From: Maribellus sp. YY47
GTDB lineage: Bacteria; Bacteroidota; Bacteroidia; Bacteroidales; Prolixibacteraceae
Length of the DNA: 64,000 bases
Direction of reading: 5' to 3'
Assembly: GCF_023111095.1 (NCBI RefSeq)
Contig: NZ_JALGYW010000010.1
Coordinates: 67,172 to 131,171, forward strand
Shown: positions 1 to 9,193 of the stretch, piece by piece
Numbering within the stretch: position 1 is the first letter of the stretch
Layout of the letters: every line of letters begins with the position of its first letter
Program-made: the position numbers and the translations under genes
Notes under the pieces: model-generated
Told to the model about the DNA's origin: nothing
Databases searched by the model: none
What the model saw: only the letters and a program-made list of their open reading frames with translations

Positions 1-134
1 TCAGCAGTATTTACATGCACGGTGAAGCCTCCCTGAACCGCATTGTCCAGAGCCAGAGTCACGGTGATTGCTCCGCCATCTTCCTCTCCGCTTACATCCG
101 CAATAGTAACCGCTGCAGCATCGTCGTTTGTGAT
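1..134 (-). repeat. Calx-beta coding repeat, copy B
   Basis: Bases 1-134 are identical to 337-470, an offset of 336 bp, which is exactly 112 codons and so one Calx-beta repeat unit. Identity at the DNA level over 134 bp implies a recent duplication or gene conversion. The array probably continues to the left. Confidence 0.9.
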
Positions 135-3100
135 AGTTACGGTCGCCCCGTCCGAAATATTAACTGGTAATCCGACCAGGTTGGTCATGCTTACCGTCAG
201 AGTTTCGTCTGCTTCGAGTATGGCATCAGCCGTTGGAGTAACGGTGAAAGTTTGAGTTTCCAAAGCGTTACCGACAAAAGTGATTGTTTGTCCTGTTACG
301 GCAGTATAGTCGCTGTTTGCGATTGTGGCTGTTCCGTCAGCAGTATTTACATGCACGGTGAAGCCTCCCTGAACCGCATTGTCCAGAGCCAGAGTCACGG
401 TGATTGCTCCGCCATCTTCCTCTCCGCTTACATCCGCAATAGTAACCGCTGCAGCATCGTCGTTTGTGATGATACCTTCACCTTGTCCATCTGCAATAGT
501 TGCATTTTCTGGATTAGAAAGGTTTACAAAGAAAGTTTCATCGGCTTCCAATGCATTGTCATTACTTATGGGTACATCAACAGTTATCGAAGTATTTCCT
601 GCCGATATAATATATTGTGTTGTTGCAATTGCTGTATAATCGCTACCGGCTGTTGCTGTATTATCTGCTGTGGCAACATCAAAGGTTACATCGCAAACTA
701 CCGCATGTGATAATTCAACTGTAAAGTGTGCAGTTTCGGCGGCTTCTGAAACTCTTATATCGTTTATGCTTAAACTTGGTACAGGTTGTACTGTCCAGGT
801 TACATAGTTGTATAAACCATCGTTACATCCTGAACCTGATGCTTCCCGTCGTGTCCGTATCTTAATCATATCTGTGCCAACCATGCTTTCAGTTGCAACT
901 ATTGGATTACCAGTGGTATAAGTGCTCCAATTTGAACCTGCATCGACACTGTATTGATAAACATCAGTATATGAACCGGGAATTCCTCCGCTGCCTCCTG
1001 CAAAGGTTGCAGAAACCGAAGACCCAACACAAATAGAACTTCCGTCAGCCGGTGTTGGAATAATGGACTGAGATACCGGATCCTCGTAAATATTATAAGT
1101 TTTGGTAGTTGAGTAACCAACACTTCCGCATCCGTCAGTAATTTTTAAACGGTAACACATGGATGACAATGTAGAATTTAATGCGGGCGGATTGAAGCTT
1201 AAGGTATTTGTTGGTCCGGCGTCCTGCGCAACAGCGTTTGTCCATGAGTCGGAGCAATTCTCTGATTGTTCCCACTGATAAACATAGTTTCCATCACCAC
1301 CGGTAGGCTCACCAACTGTAAATGCTGCAGGATTACCTCCATCACAGAGATCCAATTCAGCTGATCCTCCAACCGTACCACTAGTAATTGTTGTGCCATA
1401 AACTCCAATTGTTGCAACCGACGAATTAGCTTCTGCACAGACACCACTTTGAACAACTGCCCTGAAATAAGTAGTTGCCGAAAGTGGACCAATGACTGTA
1501 CCTGTAAGCGTTGAACTGGTTTCTGAAATATCTACAGGTGAAGTAAAAACAAAGTCGCTGGATTTTTGCCATTTTATAATATCACCGATATTATCAACCA
1601 ATGTTAAATCAGAAGGTGCTGTGTTTGCACAAATATCTTGATCTGACGATACCGTTCCCCCAACGGTTAATGGATTCACCGTAATTGATTGCAAAGCGCT
1701 TGTTGTTCCTCCACAACCGCCTGATATGGTATATGTGATATTGGCAGTTCCTGCGCCAACTGCTGTAACTTCACCTGAAGTGGGATCAACAGTTGCAATT
1801 GTTAAATCACTGCTGCTCCATGCACCGGTTCCACCTCCCAATACTGCATTATTTGCCACATAAGCTGCGGAGTTACCTATACAAAGCGGTGAAGTTCCTG
1901 TTACAGATGAAACGGAAGCGTTAGGTAAGATCACTAAATCTACTGTATCCGATGTTTCTGAATTTACGTTTTGTCCGCAAGCCCGCGAAATAACAACATA
2001 GTAACTTCCTGCCATATCAGCAGTTAAAGCAGTCAAGTTGTATGTTGAAGAAGTCGCTCCGGGAATGGCATAATCATCTCCTCCTTCAATAACTTTATAC
2101 CATTGATAAGTTGCCTGAGCAATGGTACTTGCATTTACTGTTACCGAGAAACTTAAACCGGTTGTACCTAAACAGACATCTGTTATTGAAGATGGTTGAG
2201 AACTGATTTCAACGGCAGGACAACCTGCGAGGGGTACTATTTCTGCTGAACTGCTGTAAACAGTTCCACAATCATTGGTTACTCCACAACGAAAAAGTTT
2301 CCCGCCATCGTCGTAGGTTGGAACCCCAAAATTATAAATTGCTTCTGTAGCACCGGTAATATTTTCCCAGTCTCCATTTTCACCAATAGAACTGTTCCAG
2401 ATTTGCCATTGATAGGAATCGAAGTTTATAGCTTCTACACTGAATGATATAGGTGTATCTTCAGATATATATTGATCTTCAGGTTGAGTAGTAATTGTCG
2501 GACTTGGATTAAGGGTTACGCTGACAGGAGTTCTGGAGCTTTCGCAACCTTGTGCAGAAGTTTGGCTTACATAGTAGGTTGCGGAAGCTAAAGGAGTGGT
2601 GTTCTCTAAAACGGTACCATTAGTTGCAACATCGTACCATTTTAAGTTTATTCCGGTAGCCACAAGGTCTGCAACTGTCGGATTACTGGAAGCGCAGAAA
2701 GACTGAGCTAACGCAGCAGGAGTTTCTATCGAACCAATGACGGTTACTTTAGCTGTGCAGGTGCCTACGGCTCCACTGGCATCAACGATGGTAAGCGTAA
2801 CGATGTTTTCACCTGTATTTGCACAAGTGAACTTAGATGTAGAAAGGGTTGCATTTGCCCTGTTAATAGTACAATTATCACTCGAACCATTATCAACATC
2901 TATTGGATCGATCGATGCATTACCTGTTTCATCAAGTTCAACAGTTATGTCTTTGCAAACCGCAACCGGGTTTGTGTTTTCCAAAATAGTAGTCGCTGAA
3001 GATGTATTGTTTCCGGGCGTACCATCACTGCTTATTGTGGTTGTAGTCGCTGTGTTTGTGACCCCCGTTAACGGTGCATCTTCATTAGCTGTTACCTTTA

Positions 3101-4391
3101 AGGTTATTGTTGCCGACTCTCCATAATCGAGATAACTTGAATAGAATACTATTTCATTATCTGCTTGTGACTTCAATGACCAACCCGCGCCTAAATTATC
3201 TCCACTTACAATGTCATAAGTAACATTATTAAAGTCAGTGTTTAAATCAAGAATGTCTTTAATTTCAACTGCATTTGCTACTGCATAAATATTTGGATCT
3301 GATGAAATTTTGTTTGTTACTGTGATTGTATATTCAATATCAGAACAAGTCAGAACAGGTCCAACAGGTCCTGTTTTAGTAATTTCCAAATCTACTGGTA
3401 CCGTGGTGAAATTACGTATTGAATTAAAGTTTAAGTTTCCGTTAACACTAACCCCAGCATTGCAATTATCTATAGGTTCACCACTATCCATTGAGGCTGA
3501 AAAGTTACCATTGAGACCTCCCGCAGGAACAGTGGATTCTAAAACCACCCATATTTCGACAGGTATAACATCTCCGGGATTGAGTCCTGATACATTTATA
3601 GAGCCTTGAAAAACCTCATTTGCAGTGATAATATCTGATGTATAACTGCTAACTGTAGCTTGAGATGAAACGTCTTTACCGATTGTTATTCTGTCAGCAT
3701 TTACAAATGCCCCAACAACCTTTCTAGTGATATCGTAGCCAAAGTTTGAATCAAAGTTTATTTTGAAGTTAATTGCTCCTTCAGTACAAGGGAGATCGTT
3801 TGAGACGGTAATTAAAACTTCATAAGGTATTATTTGACCTAATCCCAGATAAGCATAATATGAATTAGTAATCGAATTTACAGGAGTTGAACTTGCTGTG
3901 TTCAAGGGGCTAGTACCTCTTCCAACCGGAGCTTCTACCTGGCTATAAACCTTCCTTGTATATGTTCCAGGCTGATATATGCTCAAATTAGCAGTATAGT
4001 ATGTTCTTCCGTCTGTAAATGTCGATTCTGCATACATTTCAGGGTATAACAGGCTTTGAGCCTGTAACCACATGGTTGTTCCCAGTTCAGTGTCGAATAC
4101 AAACCATTCATCGTAAATTTCCCCGTTTGCATCAGCAATTACTTTCCAGGGATCATGTGTGTGATCAGGAATAACGTCACCTATGTGGGTTATTGATAAC
4201 ACAACAGTATCGCCGGGAATCCAGCCTGAGCCTTGAATTACTACCCATTCGCCAGGCCAGTAGTCGTCCTTATCGGTGTAAATAGTTACTTCCTGTGCTG
4301 CCAAAATATTGGCGATCAGCATAAATATCCCCAATAACAGTAGCGTTACTACCCGGGATATTTTCACAGTTTGGTAAAGTTTTTTCATCAT
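1..4391 (-). CDS. Giant secreted adhesin, Ig-like/DUF11/HYR/Calx-beta multidomain protein (partial, continues past left edge)
   Basis: The frame is open from the ATG pair at 4391/4388 to base 1 without a stop, so about 1463 N-terminal residues are present and the C-terminus lies outside. Residues 1-32 form a signal peptide (Lys-rich start, then a Leu/Ile core, ending ...ILAAQ). A DUF11-like repeat (LEITKTGPV...CSDIEYTITVTN) follows near residues 330-445, then a HYR-like module near 465-550 (AVCKDITVELDETG), several Cys-containing Ig/PKD-like modules to about 1170, and Calx-beta repeats from about 1210 on (AVTIADVSGEEDGGAITVTL). Such proteins in Bacteroidota are usually exported by the type IX secretion system and act in adhesion; the sorting domain that would prove this is outside the window. 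The gene stands alone and is preceded by a long leader. Exact ligand unknown. Confidence 0.85.
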   Translation of the reverse strand, partial: MMKKLYQTVKISRVVTLLLLGIFMLIANILAAQEVTIYTDKDDYWPGEWVVIQGSGWIPGDTVVLSITHIGDVIPDHTHDPWKVIADANGEIYDEWFVFDTELGTTMWLQAQSLLYPEMYAESTFTDGRTYYTANLSIYQPGTYTRKVYSQVEAPVGRGTSPLNTASSTPVNSITNSYYAYLGLGQIIPYEVLITVSNDLPCTEGAINFKINFDSNFGYDITRKVVGAFVNADRITIGKDVSSQATVSSYTSDIITANEVFQGSINVSGLNPGDVIPVEIWVVLESTVPAGGLNGNFSASMDSGEPIDNCNAGVSVNGNLNFNSIRNFTTVPVDLEITKTGPVGPVLTCSDIEYTITVTNKISSDPNIYAVANAVEIKDILDLNTDFNNVTYDIVSGDNLGAGWSLKSQADNEIVFYSSYLDYGESATITLKVTANEDAPLTGVTNTATTTTISSDGTPGNNTSSATTILENTNPVAVCKDITVELDETGNASIDPIDVDNGSSDNCTINRANATLSTSKFTCANTGENIVTLTIVDASGAVGTCTAKVTVIGSIETPAALAQSFCASSNPTVADLVATGINLKWYDVATNGTVLENTTPLASATYYVSQTSAQGCESSRTPVSVTLNPSPTITTQPEDQYISEDTPISFSVEAINFDSYQWQIWNSSIGENGDWENITGATEAIYNFGVPTYDDGGKLFRCGVTNDCGTVYSSSAEIVPLAGCPAVEISSQPSSITDVCLGTTGLSFSVTVNASTIAQATYQWYKVIEGGDDYAIPGATSSTYNLTALTADMAGSYYVVISRACGQNVNSETSDTVDLVILPNASVSSVTGTSPLCIGNSAAYVANNAVLGGGTGAWSSSDLTIATVDPTSGEVTAVGAGTANITYTISGGCGGTTSALQSITVNPLTVGGTVSSDQDICANTAPSDLTLVDNIGDIIKWQKSSDFVFTSPVDISETSSTLTGTVIGPLSATTYFRAVVQSGVCAEANSSVATIGVYGTTITSGTVGGSAELDLCDGGNPAAFTVGEPTGGDGNYVYQWEQSENCSDSWTNAVAQDAGPTNTLSFNPPALNSTLSSMCYRLKITDGCGSVGYSTTKTYNIYEDPVSQSIIPTPADGSSICVGSSVSATFAGGSGGIPGSYTDVYQYSVDAGSNWSTYTTGNPIVATESMVGTDMIKIRTRREASGSGCNDGLYNYVTWTVQPVPSLSINDIRVSEAAETAHFTVELSHAVVCDVTFDVATADNTATAGSDYTAIATTQYIISAGNTSITVDVPISNDNALEADETFFVNLSNPENATIADGQGEGIITNDDAAAVTIADVSGEEDGGAITVTLALDNAVQGGFTVHVNTADGTATIANSDYTAVTGQTITFVGNALETQTFTVTPTADAILEADETLTVSMTNLVGLPVNISDGATVTITNDDAAAVTIADVSGEEDGGAITVTLALDNAVQGGFTVHVNTA
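337..470 (-). repeat. Calx-beta coding repeat, copy A
   Basis: This is the second copy of the 134-bp identical block at 1-134. Identity stops just after the GTTTGTGAT at its right end, where the older flanking repeat sequence has diverged. Confidence 0.9.
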
Positions 4392-5132
4392 GTTTGTTTT
4401 TGCGGTTATTTTTATTCGAATATTCTGCGTAAAAACATAGCCCTACCTCACCTTTGGGCAAGGCATAAACATAAAGCGTTTGGTTAAGAACCTGGGGTTT
4501 GTAGGCATACAATTACAGGCGATTGCCGTCCATAGCAGTTGGCCCGCAACGTTACCCTTTAGTTAGTCAAACTAACTTTCAGAGGTAGGTCTATCAATGG
4601 AAAAAAAATTATATTTTCCATATGTTCTGAATTGGAGTAAAGCTCTGTGATTGGTGTAGAAACCCTCATTTTTATCACTAATCACAGTATATAATTTATG
4701 AATAAATGTAATCCGATTGATATTTAGGCTTGTCCCATTTTGAAAAAAGCTATTCGAAAGCTATGAATGACTTGATTTTAGGAGAGAGTTTGACCTCACT
4801 TTTGCTATCGAAATTTTAAAGAAATTGGCATTTACAATTTAGGACTAATCATAATTACCTGAAAATGTGTTCATGGTATAGTCAACAATAGGAGTTTTGC
4901 ATTTTCGATAAAAAGTGCGAAAGCATGGTTAAACATTATTCTTTTATCGTTTTGAACAGGGCTCGCACCGAAAAGTAATTGATGTGCGTTACTCCAATCT
5001 ATAAACCGAAGTGTTACCCGCCGATAGAAATGCTGATTTTCTGCTTCTTCGGATTAAAAGAGAGCAGAGAAGTTACAGCAATTAACACATACTATTCAAA
5101 ATTTCACCAAGCCTGGAAATTTGACATTGTAC
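4392..5132. other. 741-bp intergenic region with GC-richer leader of the adhesin gene
   Basis: The part next to the adhesin start (about 4430-4580) is richer in G+C than the rest and holds short self-complementary stretches: GGTTAAGAACC at 4482-4492 and AGTTAG/CTAACT arms at 4561-4577. This looks like a structured 5' leader, but I could not match it to a known riboswitch. The remainder (4580-5132) is AT-rich and I see no gene or clear terminator in it. Confidence 0.4.
4561..4577 (-). promoter_or_regulatory. Small inverted repeat upstream of the adhesin gene
   Basis: AGTTAG-TCAAA-CTAACT forms a 6-bp stem with a 5-nt loop about 170 bp upstream of the adhesin start. It may be an operator or part of a leader fold. 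No protein or ligand can be named. Confidence 0.3.
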
Positions 5133-8054
5133 TTAAAGCAGCGCGTCGTATAACACCTCCACCGGATGCAGGGCTTTTTTACCGGTTCCATCTTTTATCT
5201 GGTGGCGGCACGAAGTTCCCGGCGCCGAAACGATGGTTTCTGCCTCGGCTTTTCTTACCGCCGGAAACAATACCATTTCACCAATTTTCATCGACAAATC
5301 GTAGTGCTCCTTTTCGTAGCCAAACGAACCGGCCATACCACAACATCCCGAAGGAATTTCTTCGACCGTATAGTTTTGGGGTAACGAAAGCATTTTTTTG
5401 GTTGGATCGGTCGATGCTACTGCTTTTTGCTGACAGTGCCCGTGGATCAGAATTTTTCGTTCTTCTGTAGTAAAAGCAGTGCTGTCGATATTTCCTTTTT
5501 CTACTTCTTTTGCAATAAATTCCTCGATAAGCAAGGAGTTTTCCCCGAGTTTTTCTGCGTCTTTTTGTAAGCTACCTTTTACCAGTTCGGGGTATTCATC
5601 ACGGAAAGCAAGAATGGCAGAAGGTTCAATGCCGACAAGCGGTGTTCCTGCAGTAATAATGTCTTTTAACAGCTTAACATTTTCGATAGCAATCTTTTGT
5701 GCCGTTTTTACCAGTCCTTTTGATAAAAAGGTACGGCCCGATTCTTTGGTTGCCGGAATTTTAACTTCGTAGCCGAGTTGGGTGAGCAGAAAAATGGCTT
5801 TGATCCCGATATCACTTTCGTTATAATTGGTAAACTCGTCGTTAAAGAGGTAAACCCTTCCTTTGGTTTCTGATTCGGGGTTTGGAAGCCCGTTCCCAAC
5901 CCAGCGATTCAGTGTAATTTTTGACAGGGAAGGAACATTTCTTTTGGCTGAAAATCCGATGGATTTTTTTAGCAGCGAAGTGTTCATTACAGCATTCGAT
6001 ATGGGGCGGAAAACCATCGCCAGTCGGTTTAATCTTGGCAGGTAGGCTATTAGCTTCGACCGGAGCGGAATTCCATGGATATCGTAGTAATGTTGGAGGA
6101 ATTCTGCCTTCAGTTTGGCCATATCGACATTCGACGGGCATTCGCTTTTACAGGCTTTACACGAAATACACAGGTCAAGTATGTCATAGATTTCGCGGTG
6201 GTCGAAAGCCTGCTCTTTTTCGTTGTTGTACAAAAATTCGCGAAGAATATTGGCTCGGCCACGCGTACTTTTGTCTTCGTCGCGGGTGGCCATAAAAGTA
6301 GGGCAGAGGGTTCCTCCAATTTTCGGAGATTTCCGGCAGTCGCCCGAGCCGTTGCATTTTTCAATGCTTCTGAAATAGCCCCGGTTGTTTGAGAAATCGA
6401 AGCTGGTGTCGTAATCCGGAATAGCTTTTCCCGGAATTACCCGCAGATTTTCAGTAATAGGCGGCGTATCCACAATTTTTCCGGGATTGAAAATATTATC
6501 GGGGTCCCAGGCTTTTTTGACCGACTTCACCAGTTGGTAGTTTTTTTCACCCAGCATAAACGGAATAAACTTCCCGCGTGCTCTGCCGTCGCCGTGTTCG
6601 CCACTCATCGAACCCCTGTATTTTTTTACCAGGGCAGCCACTTCATTCATCAGCGTATCGAAGAGTTCCACGTCTTTCGGATCTTTAAAATTGATCAACG
6701 GCCTGAAATGTATTTCGCCGGTGGCAATGTGTGCGTAGTAAATGCTGCTCAATCCGAGTTTTGCCAGGACCTTTTTAAGGTCGGCTATGTAATCTGGTAA
6801 ATACTCGGGGTGAACAGCCGTATCTTCGATTCCCGGAACACCTTTCCGATCGCCCGGAACATTCGCCAATAGCCCAAGGCCGGCGGTTCGCAGCGACCAA
6901 ACACGTTTAATGTTTTCTGGTCCTGTAATCAGGGGATAATGATAGCCGAGTCCCGCTTCTTTTAATTCGTTGGCAAGTGCTTCGGCAGTTGAGGTTAATT
7001 CTTCTTCGGTTTCAAATGAGAGTTCGATCATCAGCATGGCACCGGGATCTCCCTGTACAAACCACCTGTTTTTACGTTGTTCTATGTTTTGCTTGGCGGC
7101 CTGCATCACCGGATCGTCCATTAGCTCAATAGCCGTTGGCTTGTATTTTAGCGCGATCAGGTTGCCGTAGATCGATTCTTCCAGCGTTTCGAAATGCGCG
7201 CACAGCAAGCCGCGGTGCTTCGGTGGCAGCGGAATAACATTTAATTTCAGTTGGGTTGAAAGGGCAAGTGTACCTTCCGAACCTGCCAGTAGTTTGCAAA
7301 AGTTGAAACGTTCTTCGCCTTCGCTAAACATTTCCGAATCCATCAGCACATCAATGGCATACCCCATATTTCGCCGGGTGACCCGCGGATCCGGGAATTT
7401 ATCCCTGATTTCCTGTTGGTTCTCCGAGTCAGAGAGAATCTGGAAAATATTGGTGTAAATGGTCTTCTCCAAAGCATTGGGATTGCCATTCATTTTTGCC
7501 TTAAATTCTTCTTTGGTGAGTGGTTTAAAAGTGGTTTCCGAGCCATCCGATAAAATAGCGTCCACTTCCAGAATGTGTTCCCGCACACTTCCATACACCA
7601 GCGAATGCAGTCCGCAGGAATTGTTTCCGAGCATTCCTCCCACCACGCAACGGTTGGCAGTGGATGTTTCGGGGCCAAACTGCATCCCGTATTTTGCGAG
7701 GAACAGATTTAGTTCAGCCAATACCACACCGGGTTCAACAATTACATATTTCTCTTTTTCGTTGAACTCCAAAATGCGGTTCATGTATTTCGAAATGTCC
7801 ACCACAATTCCCGAACCCACCACCTGACCGGCCAGTGAAGTCCCTGCGCCGCGCGGAATAACTGAAGTTTGGTTGTCGCGGGCAAAGGCTATGATTTTTT
7901 TGATGTCTTCCTTGTTTTTCGGGCGGGTTACTGCCAGCGGCATTTCTTTGTACTGCGAAGCATCGGTTGAATACAAAACCCGTTGAACATTGTCGACGAA
8001 AAGATCGCCTTCGAGCTGCGATTTTAGTTCGTTAAATTTAGCTGTAGTTGTCAT
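5133..8054 (-). CDS. FAD-linked oxidase/Fe-S fusion, D-lactate (D-2-hydroxyacid) dehydrogenase type
   Basis: This 973-residue protein joins a GlcD/DLD-like flavoprotein to a GlcF-like iron-sulfur half. The N-terminal PCMH-type FAD-binding domain has PRGAGTSLAGQ and the GGMLGNNSCG loop (about 45-240); the FAD-oxidase C domain follows to about 560 with MSGEHGDGRARG. A cluster of Cys (CNGSGDCRK...GTLCP) and the ferredoxin-type CISCKACKSECP come next, and the C-terminus has CCG-domain motifs (GHCQQKA and SGCCGMAGSFG). The family oxidises D-lactate, glycolate or D-2-hydroxyglutarate and passes electrons to quinone or another carrier; the substrate cannot be read from sequence. I chose the ATG at 8054, not the one at 8099, because a promoter (TTG at 8106-8104, 21 nt, TACATTTG at 8082-8075) lies between them. 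Nothing next to it points to a pathway partner. Confidence 0.85.
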   Translation of the reverse strand: MTTTAKFNELKSQLEGDLFVDNVQRVLYSTDASQYKEMPLAVTRPKNKEDIKKIIAFARDNQTSVIPRGAGTSLAGQVVGSGIVVDISKYMNRILEFNEKEKYVIVEPGVVLAELNLFLAKYGMQFGPETSTANRCVVGGMLGNNSCGLHSLVYGSVREHILEVDAILSDGSETTFKPLTKEEFKAKMNGNPNALEKTIYTNIFQILSDSENQQEIRDKFPDPRVTRRNMGYAIDVLMDSEMFSEGEERFNFCKLLAGSEGTLALSTQLKLNVIPLPPKHRGLLCAHFETLEESIYGNLIALKYKPTAIELMDDPVMQAAKQNIEQRKNRWFVQGDPGAMLMIELSFETEEELTSTAEALANELKEAGLGYHYPLITGPENIKRVWSLRTAGLGLLANVPGDRKGVPGIEDTAVHPEYLPDYIADLKKVLAKLGLSSIYYAHIATGEIHFRPLINFKDPKDVELFDTLMNEVAALVKKYRGSMSGEHGDGRARGKFIPFMLGEKNYQLVKSVKKAWDPDNIFNPGKIVDTPPITENLRVIPGKAIPDYDTSFDFSNNRGYFRSIEKCNGSGDCRKSPKIGGTLCPTFMATRDEDKSTRGRANILREFLYNNEKEQAFDHREIYDILDLCISCKACKSECPSNVDMAKLKAEFLQHYYDIHGIPLRSKLIAYLPRLNRLAMVFRPISNAVMNTSLLKKSIGFSAKRNVPSLSKITLNRWVGNGLPNPESETKGRVYLFNDEFTNYNESDIGIKAIFLLTQLGYEVKIPATKESGRTFLSKGLVKTAQKIAIENVKLLKDIITAGTPLVGIEPSAILAFRDEYPELVKGSLQKDAEKLGENSLLIEEFIAKEVEKGNIDSTAFTTEERKILIHGHCQQKAVASTDPTKKMLSLPQNYTVEEIPSGCCGMAGSFGYEKEHYDLSMKIGEMVLFPAVRKAEAETIVSAPGTSCRHQIKDGTGKKALHPVEVLYDALL

Positions 8055-8074
8055 CTCAAAAATATTTTGAATTG

Positions 8075-8106
8075 CAAATGTATGTAAGATGTCATACAAG
8101 TGTCAA
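8075..8106 (-). promoter_or_regulatory. Promoter of the FAD/Fe-S dehydrogenase
   Basis: On the minus strand a TTG (8106-8104) is followed after 21 nt by TACATTTG (8082-8075), a full match to the Bacteroidota -7 form TAnnTTTG. It would start transcription about 13 nt upstream of the ATG at 8054, which excludes the upstream ATG at 8099 as the main start. Confidence 0.6.
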
Positions 8107-8294
8107 TTCTTTTTCTAATTTCTAAAAATAGAAAATAAGCAGACAAGAATTTGATGTATTGATTTTTTTATTCAACAGCGAATTCGACTGCCGGCGGAGC
8201 CTTCTGATCAGTAATGGTAGCTTTTTTTCTATTGCCCAATGTTAAGCAGGATAATATCTATATTCGGACCGTTTTTCATTCGTAATAAAGTTGT

Positions 8295-8591
8295 ATGGTA
8301 ACAGTATTGGTGTTAATGACTATTGGTATTCTTCTGGGAAGGTTTTTGGGCCGTATTCCCGTTTTACTGAAAGCGGTTGAGAAGTTAATTTCTTATGCCA
8401 TTTTTCTGCTTCTGTTTTTGTTGGGGATTTCGGTAGGGGTAAATAAAAACATTATTGATAACCTGGATAAAATAGGAATGAAAGCTGTATCCATAACTTT
8501 TGGGGCGGTAGCCGGAAGCGTACTGGTATTGTGGATATTGTACAAAACCCTGTTTTCAACCTATAGAAAGGAGGGGCAGAATGATAAATAG
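8295..8591 (+). CDS. LysO-type exporter, N-terminal half (DUF340 family)
   Basis: This 98-residue protein is almost all hydrophobic, with three predicted helices and the motif LLFLLGISVGVNKN near residues 38-51. It matches the N-terminal part of the YbjE/LysO lysine exporter family. In E. coli LysO is one chain of about 300 residues; here the two halves are separate genes, this one ending inside the next, which it overlaps by 11 bp (8581-8591). Translational coupling and co-assembly in the inner membrane are likely. Lysine as substrate is inferred from the family only. Confidence 0.7.
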   Translation: MVTVLVLMTIGILLGRFLGRIPVLLKAVEKLISYAIFLLLFLLGISVGVNKNIIDNLDKIGMKAVSITFGAVAGSVLVLWILYKTLFSTYRKEGQNDK

Positions 8592-9186
8592 TCTTATAAT
8601 TCTGGCGTTTTTTTCGATAGGTGTTCTGGCGGGCGTTTTTAATCTTTTGCCCGGGTTTATTGTCAAAAACGATTACAGCATGTATGCTCTTTATGCCCTC
8701 ATGTTTTTGGTGGGTATCAGTATTGGTGCCGATAGAAATTCGTGGAAGGTAATAAAACAGATGAATGTTAAAATTTTGCTGGTGCCTTTGGGGGTTGTGG
8801 TTGGTACGCTGGGAGGGGCCGCGTTAGCCGGGCTTTTCCTTTCTGATTTAAACATAAAAGAATCAATGGCTGTTGGTGCAGGTTTTGGTTATTACAGCTT
8901 GTCAAGCATTTTTATTACGCAGATTCATGGCGAAACGCTGGGGGTAATTGCCCTTTTATCAAATATTTTGCGCGAGATTTTTACTTTGCTGGCCACCCCG
9001 CTCTTGGTTGTGTATTTTGGCGAACTGGCCGGGATCGCATCGGGGGGCGCAACTTCGATGGATACCACAATGCCGGTTATCGTCAAATATTCAGGAAAAG
9101 AATGGGGGGTAATTGCTATTTTCAGTGGTGTGGTTTTAACTATAATCGTACCTTTTTTAGTGAGTTTTATTCTCGAAGTTTTATAG
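8581..9186 (+). CDS. LysO-type exporter, C-terminal half (DUF340 family)
   Basis: The 201-residue protein has about six hydrophobic helices and carries LMFLVGISIGADRNSW (41-56), which echoes the motif in the upstream half, and the family-typical AVGAGFGYYSLSSIFITQ and ILREIFTLLATPLL stretches. It corresponds to the main transport domain of LysO, a lysine (and toxic lysine analogue) exporter. Its ATG lies inside the 3' end of the preceding gene, so the pair is translated together. The gene converges with the lipoprotein at 9194 with only 7 bp between the stops. Confidence 0.75.
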   Translation: MINSLIILAFFSIGVLAGVFNLLPGFIVKNDYSMYALYALMFLVGISIGADRNSWKVIKQMNVKILLVPLGVVVGTLGGAALAGLFLSDLNIKESMAVGAGFGYYSLSSIFITQIHGETLGVIALLSNILREIFTLLATPLLVVYFGELAGIASGGATSMDTTMPVIVKYSGKEWGVIAIFSGVVLTIIVPFLVSFILEVL

Positions 9187-9193
9187 CTTTTAT

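Noticed and set aside
252-710. Cys-rich plus-strand ORF of 152 residues, partly repeated
   Set aside because: It lies antisense to the Calx-beta repeats of the adhesin; its composition and internal repeat come from the coding strand of that gene.
4270-4512. Minus-strand ORF of 80 residues over the adhesin start
   Set aside because: It overlaps the signal peptide of the adhesin in another frame and covers the GC-richer leader; it has no family resemblance.
4430-4580. c-di-GMP class I riboswitch before the adhesin
   Set aside because: The conserved words of that class (GGCAAACC, GACGCAAAGCC) are absent; I keep only an unclassified leader.
8054-8099. Upstream ATG start at 8099 for the FAD/Fe-S gene
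   Set aside because: The -7 element at 8075-8082 would place the transcript start after this ATG.
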